Positions 34,216 through 46,560 of a stretch of DNA of 64,000 bases are shown in pieces. Under the pieces are notes generated by a model. The model searched no databases and was not told the origin of the DNA. It saw only the letters and a list, made by a program, of their open reading frames with translations. Made by a program: the position numbers and the translations under genes. This DNA comes from Rapana venosa (Eukaryota > Mollusca > Gastropoda > Neogastropoda > Muricidae), in assembly GCA_028751875.1 (NCBI GenBank), contig CM054143.1, positions 68,938,293 to 69,002,292 on the forward strand. Direction: 5' to 3'. Every line of letters begins with the position of its first letter. Positions within the stretch are counted from its first letter, which is position 1.

Positions 34216-34497
34216 ACATGAGTGGGACACTTTTAGTCTTCATTCTTCTTCATATTATTTATAATATTAATAAATACTATAATATACAGACTCCTTGCAA
34301 GTTGTGTGCATACCATGTATGTATACAAGTTAACCCTTGAGCTGAACAGGAATTCGTATGGTGTGATCAAAAGAGGCGACTAATGAGTGATGTTTTTAGA
34401 GTTTTGTCATTGATGACTGTGTGTGTGTGTTGTTGTGTGTGTGTGTGTGTGTTGTGTGGTGTGTGCCTTTGTGTGTGTCACTGTCGTGTGTGTGTGT

Positions 34498-34600
34498 GTG
34501 TCAAACTTTTATTTTATTTTCAGATGGTACAATGAATAAGCAGTGCATTTGCTTTTTTTCATCGTCATCTACCTTAAAAAATTTTTTTTTTTAAAGATTA
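34498..34600 (-). mobile_element. TTTGAC-tail repeat, antisense
   Basis: 'tcaaacttttattttatttt' then 'cagatggtacaatgaataag' and 'tttgctttttttcatcgtc'. This is the reverse complement of the 3' part of the repeat at 6287 and 32751. Confidence 0.8.
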
Positions 34601-34644
34601 TATGCAGACATAGAATAAAACCCTAATCAGTGATAATTAGGGGG

Positions 34645-34983
34645 ATGGGATACTGGGATAGCTTAGTGGTCAGAACATTGCGCTCGCAATCTGACGACCC
34701 GGGTTCGATTCCTGTTCAAGGGGATATTTTTCCCTGGAGTTCAGTGCAGACTCCACTCTCTCCAAAAGTCCTTCGGATGAGACTCTAAACCGAGGCCCCA
34801 TGTGCGAACGCACGCAGAACATCTTGCGCACATGTCAAATCCTGTTCCGCTTTTTGTAAGAGTAGGCCATTGTGTGCCGGTGGGAACAGATTCTGACAGA
34901 AAATACAAAATGGCATACACACGGGGACTAGATTAAAAAGGCACATAAGTGCTTATTCCATTATCCTCGATATAAAAGAATTT
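34645..34983 (+). mobile_element. SINE type A, full length, best reference copy
   Basis: Clearest complete copy. The tRNA-like head has an A-box match 'tagcttagtgg' (34659-34669) and a B-box match 'ggttcgattcc' (34702-34712), the internal RNA polymerase III promoter. After it come a linker with 'ccactctctccaaaag', the core ('ccttcggatgagactctaaa', 'gtgcgaacgcacgcagaaca', 'taagagtaggccattgtgtg', 'ccggtgggaaca') and a 3' end 'gcttattccattatcctcga' with an A/T tail. Length is about 340 bp. It has no coding capacity and would depend on a LINE's reverse transcriptase. Confidence 0.95.
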
Positions 34984-35646
34984 TTAAAAATAAAAATAAA
35001 AGTTTATTAAAAAAAATAAACCATACAAATCAAACAAGAGAAAACAATAATGCATACATAGAAATTTTAAAAAAGAAAAAAAACTGAACAAATTTAAACC
35101 ATACAAATCAATCAATGAAAAATTCTTCTGAAAATACATCCACCATAAAACAAACAAACAACAACAAAACCCCAAACCAAAAGAAACAAACCAAAACAAA
35201 AAAGACACCCCAACCCCCCCCCCCCCCCCCACCACAACACACACACACAAACACGTGACACACACACAAACCTCCAACCATACAAACAACTGAACAAACC
35301 AAACACAAAAACAAACAGAACAACCACAACAACAACTAAACAAACACACAGTACACAGCAACAATAACAAACCCAAAACAACAATAACAGCCAAAACAAA
35401 TAAAGAACAATATAGAACAAACAAAAGACAAAAAGCCCAAAATTCCTCTTCCCCCATCCCCCAAAAACCCACCCTAATAATTTGTAAAACAAAGGGAATA
35501 ATGTGTGTGTGGGGTGTGTGTGTGTGTGTGTGTGTGTTGGTGTGTGTGATTGTGTTGTGTTGTGTGTGTGTGTGTGGTGTGAGTGTGTGTGTGATTTTGT
35601 GCATGTATCAGTGAGTGTGTGTGAGTGTGTGTGTTGTGTGTGTTGA

Positions 35647-35677
<31 letters not shown>

Positions 35678-36290
35678 CAGTGTATGTGTGTGTGAGTGTG
35701 TGATGTGTAGTGTAGTTGAATGTATAGTGTGTTAGTTAGTGTGTGATGTGTGTTGTGTGTGATACATGTGTGTGTATGATGTTACATACTGTGTGATGTG
35801 TGTGAGTGTGTGTGATGTTGTGATCCTGTGTGTGTGTACATCATGTATCATGTGATGTGGTGTGTACATGATGTGTGATGTGTGTGATACTGTGTGTGGT
35901 TGTGACAACATTGTAAACAGTTAGAGTGCTGTGATGTATGTGATCATGTGAGTGTAATGTGTGTGTGTGTGATGATTCCTGTGTGTGTGTGTGTAGTGTG
36001 TGTGTGTGTGTGATCACTATGTGTGCACTTCATACATGACTATATTTATTGCATGCATACATGTGTGAAACTTGATATGTGTTTGTGTGTGTGTGTGATG
36101 TGACCCGTGTGTGTGTGTATGTTTTGTGTGTGGTGTGTCATTAGTGTGTGATTCGATACAGACTAGTGTATGATGTTGCATAACGTGTGTAAGATGTGTG
36201 TGTGTGTGTGTAGTGTGGTGTGGGTGTGTGGGTGTGTGTGTGTGTGTGTGTGTGTGTTGTGTGTGTGTAGTTTGTGTGCTCATGCCACAA
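34984..36290. repeat. AAC-rich stretch and 0.8-kb (GT)n array
   Basis: AAC/AAAC-rich with a C run (35215-35230) to 35500, then degenerate GT with ATG and TGA words to about 36280. Minus-strand Val/Cys/Phe frames are not genes. Confidence 0.85.
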
Positions 36291-37436
36291 GTATGACAAT
36301 GAGGGGGATGGGTGGGGGGGGGGAGTATATTATTATTTTATAGGCCCCTATACATACTGTATGTACTAATACATCATGATAGGGTTGATGATCAATGCTA
36401 CTGCTTAAGTTTCTGGGCACTGTATCAGTGTATGCAGTGCTCAGGGTAGTTTTGGTTTTGAACACTGACTGTGGGCAGTCTGTCATTCTATCTGGGGTTG
36501 ACAACTTTTAGGAGATAGATGTTCAGGATTGTCAACAAAACCACCCATCACTACACAGTAAAGAATGAAACCAGTTGGGACTGTCACAAGTAGTAGCATT
36601 CACTGAGCCAGTGCAAGGGAATCTGACATTTGTCATAAGTCTTTATTTACTGTCGTTTTTACAACAACACTCACCTGACACAATGGCTCCGGTGCATCGT
36701 TTTAAAATGTCACTGACTACGCACTGATCTGATGGGTCGGCACATTCACTGCCAATGTCTTGAGCAGAACTTTCTAAACACTTGGAACTCCAGTCGGAAG
36801 ATCATTGATTTTTCTCCACTGTCCAGTGCATGTCAGAAACTGAGCGAAACTTGACCTGAAGGCTTTCCGGTTAGTTTACACAAGGTCTTTTAATTATTTA
36901 TTGATTTTTTTTTAAACCTTTAGACAGGCCTATCCCCCACACTTTAAAAAACAAAAAAAAATCCTAATATTCCATGATAATATTCTCATGTTTTACTCAT
37001 TTGTTGAATATCATGTGAACACAGAAGATCTTTTCCAATGTGGTAAACAAAGGTATGTGCATATGGGGATTTTAATGAATTATAGCTGGTGGGTTTTTCC
37101 CGTTTTAATATCTCTAACTATGAAATGCTTTTCATTCTTATAATTGTTTAACCTGTCTTTGATGCCAATACAATAACAGCAACAAATTATATTATCATTA
37201 AAAATTTACATCATCAAGAGATACATTTTTACATTTATATTGTATTCATATATTTAACTATTAAATTACGAACTTGAAAACTATCCGTTTTAATCTGATA
37301 AACCAAATTTAAATATAGTAAATGATAACATGTGTTCAAAAGACTTCACTGGGACAGACTTTCTTTGTGTTGATATCATTGCATGAGTCTGGTGTGTGTG
37401 TGTGTATGCGTGCACATGTGTGTATGTAACCTACAT
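36291..37436. other. non-coding; duplication right part then unique
   Basis: 36291-36950 belongs to the duplication. 36951-37380 is AT-rich unique sequence. A short GT tract is at about 37390-37425. No gene. Confidence 0.5.
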
Positions 37437-40395
37437 CTATCTATCTATCTATCTATCTGTCCCGTAGTCTGACGACCGTGGGGGCACCCTCAAAGACTCA
37501 ACAACCAGTTCCCTCCATTCTTCTCTCTGTTCTGCCTTTCTCAGGGTTTTGTTGAGTTCTAGGCCTGTCCATTCACTGATGTTATCCTCCCAGCTCTTCC
37601 TTGGTCTGCCTCTTCTTCTTCCTCCTTGGACAGTGCTTGCAAAACTGTCTTATGTAATTCCTTGGGATTGTGACATGCCCATACCACTTAAGTTTTACGC
37701 TTTTTCAACGATCGTTTAGAGAGGTTCTCAAGGTCCAATGGTTTGCTGGATTCTGTTATCAACGCTTTTTCGTGCTTATGTGGTTCTTGTAGCAGATGCC
37801 AAGGAGTCCCGAAAGCATCTCATCTCCACTGCCCCGTACTCATCTCCTCCAAATCTGCAGTCCAGGGTCCATGATATCACAGGCATACAGAAATATGGAT
37901 ATGACAAGGGAGCGCATTAGTCTGATCTTGGAGAAAAGTGAGATATTCTTATCTCTCCAGATGGTGTTTAGTTTTTAAAAACAAAGCTGTTATTGTTCTG
38001 TGCAGTTCCCTGCATACTAACTTCTGGCTTGGATCCCAGGTCGGATACAATTGGCTCCCAGGTACTTGAAGCTTTTGAACTGTTTTCCAGCTTTCTGCCA
38101 TTAAACCCTGATATCATGCTAATCCCCCCCCCGTTGGTGTTATTAGTCCATCAGTTTGGTCTTCCCTGCACTGATTTCCATGCCGTAAGTTTTGGAGGCC
38201 TTATCCAAGTGTTCTGTTAGGCTGGCAACTCTTTTCTGATCCTGCTATTCCATCAATTCATCTGGCGAACGGAGGTTTGGAATCGTTCTGCCACCATGCT
38301 GACTGATCCCTCATGATGTTTCCAGTGCATCAGCCATGATTCTCTCAGAAGATGTTGAAAAAGAGTGGGTGAGAGGTATACAGCCCTGCCTTACTCCAAC
38401 TGTTTGTTTTCGAAACCAATCTCCAATGTGTTGTTGTAGTACACTGCACTGGTGGCCTCGCGTACATAGCTGTTGATGACTCTGATCAGGTTTCATTGAT
38501 GCGTACAAGTTCATGTTGCCCACAAAGCTGCCAATGCCACACCCTGTCAAATGGCCTTCTTAAAATCGATAAATACGTGGTATAAGGTCTTGTGATGTTG
38601 AAGGTACCGCTCACATAAGTATTCTGAGGTTGAATATCTGATTCTGTTTGTGCGCGCCCTGCTCTGAACCTGCTTGTTCCTCAGCAATGATGGTTCTCTG
38701 CTTGTGGCTTAAGTCTATTCAATATTATCTTCAGCATGACATGCTTGGGTGACGATATGAGGCTGATTGTGCGTAATTATGCATTGTTGTAGATTCCTTT
38801 CTTGGGTAGGGTGATGAAGAGATGACTGCGTCCATGGTGTTGGCCATTTTTCCTGTCTGCCAGATCTTGTTGCAGATTCTTAGAAGGGCGCTGATCATGG
38901 CTTCGCCCTCCAGCATGGACAACACACTGGAAATGTTGTCACCCCTGCTTGACTACCCCCTTTTTTCCAGCGATCTGACTGCTGTTTTCCAACTTCTTCT
39001 CGTAGGATAGGGTGACTGTCTGTGTCTTGCTTTCCCGGGTACATTAAGGACTCTGATCTCCTGCGGTTCTATAGTTAAACAGGTCGGAAGCAGTATTCTG
39101 TCCTCTTTTCAGAATATCCTGGTCGTCAGTGAGACACTTCCCATTTTTTGTCTTGGATTGTTAAAACCTGTTCCCTCTGTTTCGTGCTAGTCAGGTCTTT
39201 CACCAGCTGATATGCTTCTTGCTTTATTGTTTTTCTTGATGTTCTCATTCAAGTCTTGGCACGTTCACCGATCCATTGTCTCTTTTGCCTCCGTCATGGA
39301 CTATCCGATTCCTTTTGTTGACCTGCCCTATATTGTTCTGCACGTTTCTTTGTTTCATCATTTTTCTTTTTCTTCAACTCTCTAACGCTTGTCCGCATAG
39401 TTGTAGGATGTTATAAGTGTGTCCCATGGTTTTTTTTGATGGACGGCGTTGCACAAGAAGCTGTTTTGCTTTTTCAAGTCACTGCTGTATTGAACTATTC
39501 GTCAGTGTGTCAATGTCAGAGTCTAACACAGTGATGCTAGCAAAAAACTTTCCACCTATCCTTTGCTTGAAAAATTTCTAATAGACCTCTGGGTCCTTCA
39601 GCTTTCTCGAGGTCCAAATTTGAAGCCTGATGTTTGTTTCCGCTTGTGGATTTTCTTAGACGTAGTCCGGAAAGACAATCATCACAAGATCATGATCACA
39701 TCCCATGGCTGCCTCCTGGAAAACCTTCTGTCCTGTGCGATGTTAACGGCTAGACTGAAACCGTCTTTTTACCATGATGTAATCTATTGGTTGTGGTGTT
39801 TTCTCCATTTGGCTATGCCATGTCCATTTTCTGGATTTCTTGTGTGGGCCAAAGTGTAATTCACTAGCGGGAGGTGGTTGTTACTGCAAACAACCAGGAT
39901 CTCAAGCCTCTTTCATTTGAATTGGATAATTACAATGTGGCCCACAAACCCCACCCAGTCTATTGCCATGCATCTTCTCCTACCTTGGCGATTCCAGTCG
40001 CCTTGCAACAATCGAGGATTCTTTCTTGGGTGTTTGATTCTGAACCTCTTGTAGCTGGTCATAAAATCTTCTACGGCTTCATCTGTGCCAGTCTGATGTA
40101 GGGCTTATGCCTGTCACTATAGTTATGTTAAAGGGGGTTGCTCCTTAGGCGGATGGTAAAAAGTCAGCTGGAACACAAAGTAAGGCTGACAGTCTCATGA
40201 CCGGTGTTCAACGTGTCTTTTTTTTTTTTGTGAACGAGAAACCCCACGCCGTGTTCATGTTTATCCTGTTTTCCACTGTAGTATAATTTGTGGTCTTCCT
40301 GGGTCGTTGTTTCTCCCATGTTTTTCCACCTGACTTCGCAGAGCCCAAGGATGTGCCAATGATATCATCTCATCTCATGTAACCTACATACTTTC
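37437..40395 (-). mobile_element. RTE-like LINE, nearly complete but disabled (copy R2)
   Basis: Read right to left, the fragments give an AP-like endonuclease followed by a reverse transcriptase. Near 40240-40270 is 'EHGVGFLVHK'. Near 40000 is 'GDWN' followed by 'KVGEDAW'. Near 39770-39790 is 'HHNQIDYIMVKRRF', the conserved endonuclease end, followed by 'LDLEKLKDPEV' near 39585-39620. RT motifs are 'YHVFIDFKKA' near 38550-38580 with a one-base shift, 'QTVGVRQGC' near 38385-38410, and 'ERIMADALETS' near 38313-38345. The active-site motif just after it (about 38265) is scrambled. The C-terminus reads 'GRRRGRQRK' near 37600, and the 3' end has 'cccgtagtctgacgaccgtg' and a (TATC)n tail at 37437-37459. 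At about 2.96 kb it is close to the usual 3.2 kb of RTE elements. Many frameshifts rule out activity. Confidence 0.9.
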
Positions 40396-41499
40396 TGTAT
40401 TTCACCATCTCTTGGACTTGTTTATTCTATACACGCATGTAGATCTACTTATGCCATATAAAGTGTATAGGGCTAAGTACCTTAGATCAACAATTGAAAT
40501 CAAAGAAGATTTTTTTTTTTTTAAAGGATGTAGTTTCTCGTCATCTTGCATACAGTGTTGTACTTTGTGTCTGGTACCAAGTGAGAACCAGAGCAGAATG
40601 GAGGGCCAGAAAAGGGAAAGTCCACTGCTGCGGACAGATAACTCTCCGTCAACCCCAAAAGCCAGGGGAGGATAACAGGGGGGTATGGATTAACCGTACC
40701 CAGGTAGAAAGAGATTTTTTTAAAAATGGTAATCAGTCAGCATATCTCTAGACACTGAAACATGTGGCATCTGACAAAATCAGGCAGACCTGGACAGAGT
40801 GACAGCATGGTAGAGAGAATTAGCAACTGATACCTGGAAAGACAAGGACAGCAGAACAGAAACAGTGTGCAACAGTCATTTGAGAAGAACTACCCCCACC
40901 CCCCCCCCAAAAAAAACAAACAAACAATCAAAAGCACAAAGACAGACAGCACATGAACTATGTCTGCTGACCTCTCAGTCCCTGTCGTTCCTGCCACTCC
41001 CTGACCATTCTGCTCTCCTCTGCTCTAGTCAGCTCTGTCCTGGTCAGCGTACCTCACTATCCATGTCCACCTTGTCACCATCCCCTACCCACACTTCCTT
41101 CCTGTCCTCACAGGACCAACAGCAACGTCCTCATCATCCACTCACTGAGGTCTGGCACTGATCAGGAACGACAAACATGTTCCACTCAGCTGCCCTGAAT
41201 TTCCCGCACCCCTGATGGATTGGCTTGTCGCCCTGCATTTCCCAACCCCATCACGTCCCATGTCTTCATCAGCACTACGTCTTGTACATAAGGACAAATC
41301 AACATGCTTTCACACACACTGTTCACACACATACAACACACACACACACATTTTACACTAACACACAATTGACGCCAGGCAAAAGGAAACAGGCAGAGAG
41401 GATCAACATGAACAATCTCCAAAATGCTGAAGTGCAGGACCACATCCTCAACACTGTAGCTCAAAAGCTGAACGGGGTGGACCCTACAGATATATAACA
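40396..41499. other. non-coding; possible small LINE-linker fragment
   Basis: Mostly unique. The plus frame near 41405-41497 reads 'NLQNAEVQDHILNTVAQKL', which resembles the linker between endonuclease and RT in some LINEs. It is too short to assign. A CA tract is at 41330-41350. Confidence 0.3.
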
Positions 41500-41884
41500 A
41501 TAAATAATAATAATAATGTATGGAATTTATATAGCGCTGAATCTTGTAAAGCAGCAAATCAAAGCGCTCAGATGACTTTAAAAAATTTTTTTTTTTTATG
41601 TGTGTGTATGCGGTTTTTTAAAATGTTGTCATCCGTTCCCACCGGCACACAATGGCCTACTCTTTTGAACAACGGAACAGGATTTAACGTGTGCGCAAGA
41701 GTTCTGACATGGCGTTCGCACACGGGGGCTCGGTTTATGTAGTCTCATCCGATAGGACTTTGACATTCAGAATTCCGACTTTTTTTGTCAAACTGGGAAG
41801 AAAGGGCGAGCTAGGAATTTGAACCCAGAACCTCACGGTTAACTTGTTGGCAGGCTAAAACGTCTTAACCATCGCACCCTTCCT
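41500..41884 (-). mobile_element. SINE type B (second tRNA head, L2-type tail), antisense
   Basis: From left to right on the plus strand: (AAT)n, the L2-type tail ('tggaatttatatagcgctga', 'atcttgtaaagcagcaaatc'), the shared SINE core ('gttcccaccggcacacaatg', 'ggaacaggatttaacgtgtg'), a linker with 'gtcaaactgggaagaaaggg', then a tRNA head unlike type A ('tttgaacccagaacctcac', 'cgtcttaaccatcgc'). The 'ccattatcctc' piece between core and tail is deleted here. Confidence 0.9.
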
Positions 41885-42458
41885 TCTCATACATATATAA
41901 TATATAATTCAATAGATATTCCTACCACTCAGGTAAAAATCTCACTATATAAAAGATGCTTACCACAGTTGTCTCTTCTTCTTGTCCACTCCTTGCTCAT
42001 GGATCTGCACTTTCTCTGCACAACAAATTACATATGTTCACTGTCTAAACCATCCTCCCATCTTTCTACCACATTGTGTGTGTGAGTATCTTCTGCTGTG
42101 CGTGTATTTGTCATTTAATTTATTTATTCTCTTCTTATTTCTATTTCAAGAATAATTGGAATCAGCACTCCTAAACTTGTGGTTAACAACCAGTCCCCTG
42201 TGTATGGAGTCTTGTCAATTTTGTCTTAGAAAACCGTTAACAAAACGGACAGTATCAAGAACGTCCCAACCAGAGAGGACACCGACCAAACAAACCCACG
42301 GAGCGTGCACATTGCCAAAAGAGCCCATATTTACTAAAACAAAACAACATAACACAAAACTACCTACTGACTTACGCTTCAGAAAAGCAGAACAGGATTT
42401 TAACATGACAACTTACAATATTTTCTGTGATGTTGTGTGTGTATATGTGTGTGTGTAT

Positions 42459-42502
<44 letters not shown>

Positions 42503-42597
42503 TAGAGTGTGTGTCATGTGTGTGGTTGTGTGTGTCACTCCCATTTGTGTGTGTGATGACTGTGTGGGTGTCCACTGTGTGTTTTCTTTTTATTCTA
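41885..42597. other. non-coding with SINE scrap and GT tract
   Basis: 'ttcagaaaagcagaacagga' at about 42378-42398 is a small antisense SINE-core scrap. (GT)n at about 42435-42490. The 112-residue plus frame at 42156-42494 ends inside the GT tract and has no domain. Confidence 0.5.
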
Positions 42598-42986
42598 TTT
42601 ATTCTTTTATTTCCAGGATAATGGAATAAGCACGTTGTGTACTTTTTTACATCCAGTCCCCGTGTGCATGCAGTTTTTGTAAAGTGTCATCCCGTTCTGT
42701 CATTGTTTTGCTGTACAACTAATTAAATTATTATATATTATTATTTTATTAACTATGGCCTACTCTTCCAAAAAAAGAGCAGGTTTTAAACATGTGCACA
42801 AGAAGTTTCTGGCGTGGTTTCACACACGTGACCGAATCGTTTAAAGTCATCTGAAGGTCTTTTGGTGGGGAGTGGAGGTCGGCACTGATGTAAACCTCCA
42901 GAGGAAAAATCCTCTTGAATGAGATTTTGAACCTGGGTCAACAGATCACGGAGCGCATCACTCTAACCACCAGGCTATCCTGTCCC
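42598..42986 (-). mobile_element. SINE type A, full length with ~55-bp insertion, antisense
   Basis: Runs from 'tttccaggataatggaataa' (tail) through 'tttttacatccagtccccgt' to the head ('tgaacctgggtcaacagatc', 'accaccaggctatcctgtcc'). Between about 42698 and 42755 an AT-rich segment replaces about 13 bp of core. Confidence 0.9.
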
Positions 42987-43390
42987 CGTGTGTGTAGTGT
43001 GTGTCTCTGTGCGTGTGTGTGTGTCTGTGTGTGTGGTGTGTGTGTTGTGTTTGTGTCTGTGGTGTATGTGTCTGTGTGTGTGAGTGTCCCTGTGTGTGTG
43101 TGTGTGATCTGTGGTGTGTGGTGTGGTGTGTGTGTGGTGTGAGTGTGTTGTCTGTGAATGTTGTGTGTGTGTGTGTGTGTGTAATGCAAAATTATAATCT
43201 ATGTTACAGTTGATTTTCAAAATCCTCAATGCCCCAAAAGGGGTCAAAGGCGAATTACATCTGGAATCTAAATCGTGCGTGTGTGCATGCGTGTGTGTGA
43301 CTCTGTGTGTGTGTGTGTGTGTGTGTCTGTGTGTGTGTGCATGTGTGAGACTGTGTCAGTGTGTGTGTGTGCAACTGTACATGTAAAATA
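42987..43390. repeat. (GT)n arrays
   Basis: Two GT-rich arrays (42990-43185 and 43276-43384) around about 90 bp of unique sequence. Confidence 0.9.
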
Positions 43391-43849
43391 ATTACTACGA
43401 TCTTAAACTAAACATCGCCACCACCACCACCACCCATTTCCTAGGGCAAAAAAGGGGCTTTCTTTCTCAGATGTGATCATGACAACGCATTCTCACCAGC
43501 TCTGCTATGACATGAACTCTGGCAATGTCAACATTGTCCCTGTCAACAACAATACTTCATCACACTTTTCACATATAAAAAATATATATAATATATATAT
43601 AATTTAAACTGTGGTATCTAAAGTAAAATAAAAATAATACTGTGCATACTGTAAAGTAAGTGTCAGTGTTTTTCATAGAAGTGAAAGAAATGTGGACACT
43701 ACCTCAACTCCTGCATGAAGGGTTTTAAGCCAGCCAGAACTTGTCTTTAGAGGGAAACAAAACAAGCTTCGACTTATGTCACTTCAGTCGCCTACTATAG
43801 ATTTCTGTTAAGTACTGAAGAAAAATCAAATGTAAGTCATGATCAAACA
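43391..43849. other. non-coding spacer
   Basis: (CCA)n at 43418-43434, (TA)n at 43577-43603, otherwise unique. No gene. Confidence 0.5.
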
Positions 43850-44267
43850 TTTCTGATTTATACTGATAGTGATACAGTGACAGTGATACTGTGACTGTGT
43901 GAGCGTGAATGTGATAGTGAAACTGACAGTGATACTGTGACTGTGTGAGCATGAGTGTGATAGTGATACTGACAGTGAAACTGTGACTGTGTGAGCATGA
44001 ATGTGATAGTGACAGTGAGTGGGTGACACTTCTCTTCATTCTCTCCATAAGTATATTATAATATTTTAATAAGTATCATTACTATAACAGACTCCTTCAA
44101 GTTGTGGGCATACCATGTATTATACTGTTAACCCTTGAAGCTGAACAGGAATTCTGTATGGGTTGTATCAAAAGAGGGCACTAAGAGAGTGTAGAGACAT
44201 CTAGACATGTGCAGGTTGTGTGTGTGTGTGTGTCACTGTGTGTGTGGTGTTTGTGTGTGTGAGTGTG

Positions 44268-44365
44268 TGTCAAACTTTATTTTTATTTTCAGATGGTACA
44301 ATGAATAAGCAGTGGCATATGCTTTTTTTTCATCGTCATCTATCTTACAAAAAAAATTTTTTTTT
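44268..44365 (-). mobile_element. TTTGAC-tail repeat, antisense (duplication copy 2)
   Basis: 'caaactttatttttattttc' then 'agatggtacaatgaataagc'; counterpart of 34498-34600. Confidence 0.8.
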
Positions 44366-44412
44366 TTAAAAGATTATATGCAGACATAAATAAAACCCTA
44401 ATCAGTGATAAT

Positions 44413-44757
44413 TAGGGGGATGGGATACTGGAAGCTTAGTGTCAGAACATTGACGCTCGCAATCTGACGACCAGGGAGTTCGAATTCCTGTTCAAAGGGG
44501 ATATTTTTCCCTGGAGTTCAGTGCAGACTCCACTCTCTCCAAAAGCTCCTTCGGATGGAGACTCTAAACCGAGCCCCGTGTGCGACGCACGCAGAACATC
44601 TGCGCACACATCAAATCCTTGTTCTGCTTTTGTCAAGATAGCCTTTGTGCCGGTGGGAACAGATTCTGACAGAAAATACAAAATGGCATACAACAACGGG
44701 GACTAGAAAAAAGGCACATAAGTGCTTATTCCATTATCCTTGGTATAAAAGAATTTT
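44413..44757 (+). mobile_element. SINE type A, full length (duplication copy 2)
   Basis: Counterpart of 34645-34983. The A box has lost bases ('gaagcttagtgtc') and the B box has an added A ('gttcgaattcc'), so its internal promoter is weakened if the bases are right. Confidence 0.93.
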
Positions 44758-45743
44758 AAAAATAAAAATAAAAGTTAAAAAAAAAATAATACACCATACA
44801 AATCAAACCACAGAAAACAATAAAGCATACATAGAAATTTTTAAAAAGCAAAAAAAAACTGAACATAATTAAACCATACAAATCATCAACGAAAAATTCT
44901 TCTGAAAATACATCCACCATAAAAACAAACAAACAAAACAAAACCCCAAACCAAAGAAACCAAAACCAAACAAAAAAAGACACCACCAACCCCTCCCCCC
45001 CCCCCCCCTCCCACACACACACACACACACACACACGTGAATACACACAAAACCTGTCCAAACCATACAAACAACTGAACAAACAAAACAGATAAAACAA
45101 CAAGAATAACCACAACAAAGCAACTAAACAAACACACAAAGTAAACAGCAACAATAAACAAACACAAAACAACAATAACACCAAAACAAATAAGAAAAAT
45201 ATAGAACGAACAAAAGACAAAAAAGCCCCAAATTCCTCTTCCCCCATCCCCCAAAAACCCACCCTAAATAATTGCTAAAACAAAGGAAAACCCAATGTGT
45301 GTGTGCATGCGTGCGTGTGTGTGTGTGTGTGTGTGTGAGTGTGTGAGTGATCTGTGTGTGTACATGTATACAGTGTGTGTGTGTATCATTGTATGTGTCA
45401 TGGTGTATACAGTATAGAGTGTTTGTTGTGTGTGGACAGTTGTGACACTTTATCATCCCTGTGTGTGTGCGTTGTGTGTGTGCACTTTTATTGCATCCTG
45501 AGTGGTTTATGTGGTTGTACTGTGTGTGTGTGTGTGTGTGATCTGTGTGTGTGTACATGTATACAGTGTGTTTGTGTAACATTGTATGTGTCGATGTGTG
45601 TATACTGTATAGAGTGTGTGGGCACTTTAATAGCATCCCTGTTGTGTAAGTATGTGATACGTGTGTGTGTGTGTGGTTTGAGTGTTTGGTTGTGTGTGTG
45701 TGTGTGAGGTGTGTGTGACTATGTGTGCACTTCATGACATCAC

Positions 45744-45778
<35 letters not shown>

Positions 45779-46560
45779 GCATGCATACATTGTGAAAATG
45801 AATGTATTTGTGTGTGTCAGTGTGAGTGTGTGTGTGTTGTGAGTAGTGTTGTGGTCAAGTGTGTGTGAGTGTTGCCTCATGCCACAAGTATGACAATGAG
45901 GGGGATGGGGAAGGGGGTGGAGTATATTATTTTATATAGGGCCCCTATACATACACGTATGTACTATACAATCATGATAGGGTTGAATGATCAATGCCAC
46001 TGCTTAAGTTTCTGGCAACTGTATCAGTGTATGCAGGGCTCAGGGTAGTTTTGGTTTTGAACACTGACTGTGGCAGTCTGTCATCTATCTGGGGGTTTTG
46101 ACAACTTTTTTAGGAGATAGATTTCAGGATTTGTCACAAAACCCACCCATCACTACACAGTAAAGAATGAAACCATTGGGACTGTCACAAGTAGTAGCAT
46201 GGGGAATGAGCCAGTGCAAGGGAATCTGACATTTTTCACAAGTCTTTATTTTACTGTCGCTTTACAACAACACTCACCCTGACACAATGGCTCCTCCCGG
46301 TGCATCGTTTAAAAATTCACTGACAACGCACTGATCTGATGGGTCGGCACATTCACTGCCCAATTCTTGATCAGATACTTTCTGAACACTTCGGAACTCC
46401 AGTCGGAAGAATCATTGATTTTTCTCAACTGTCCCTGTGCATGTCAGAAACTGAGCGAAACTTGACCTGAAGGCTTTCACGTTAGTTTACACAGGTCTGT
46501 TTTAAGTGAATTTATTGTTTTTAAATTGGACTGGGCCCTATCCCTACATCACTATAAAAA

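Larger units (their letters stand above)
34001..36950 (+). repeat. large direct duplication, copy 1
   Basis: Shares the same order of parts with 43850-46560: a 'gtgatactgactgt' array, 'ttaacccttgagctgaacag', GT array, antisense TTTGAC-tail repeat, complete SINE, an AAC-rich stretch with a C run and 'gaattcctcttcccccatcc', a long GT array, 'caagtatgacaatgaggggg', and 'aaactgagcgaaacttgacc'. Indels are frequent, most strongly in the GT arrays. The left limit is hidden by the gap. Confidence 0.93.
43850..46560 (+). repeat. large direct duplication, copy 2
   Basis: Second copy of 34001-36950, offset about 9.7-9.9 kb. The repeat unit array, GT tracts, SINE, C run and unique right-hand 650 bp all recur in order. 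The GT arrays are shorter than in copy 1, and a TA expansion is present at about 45742-45778. Confidence 0.93.

Noticed and set aside
33355..34230. Open frames across the N gap
   Set aside because: Their length comes from translating 500 N.
34649..34725. Possible tRNA gene
   Set aside because: It has A and B boxes but no good acceptor stem pairing that I can trace, and it is always followed by the same SINE core, so it is a SINE head.
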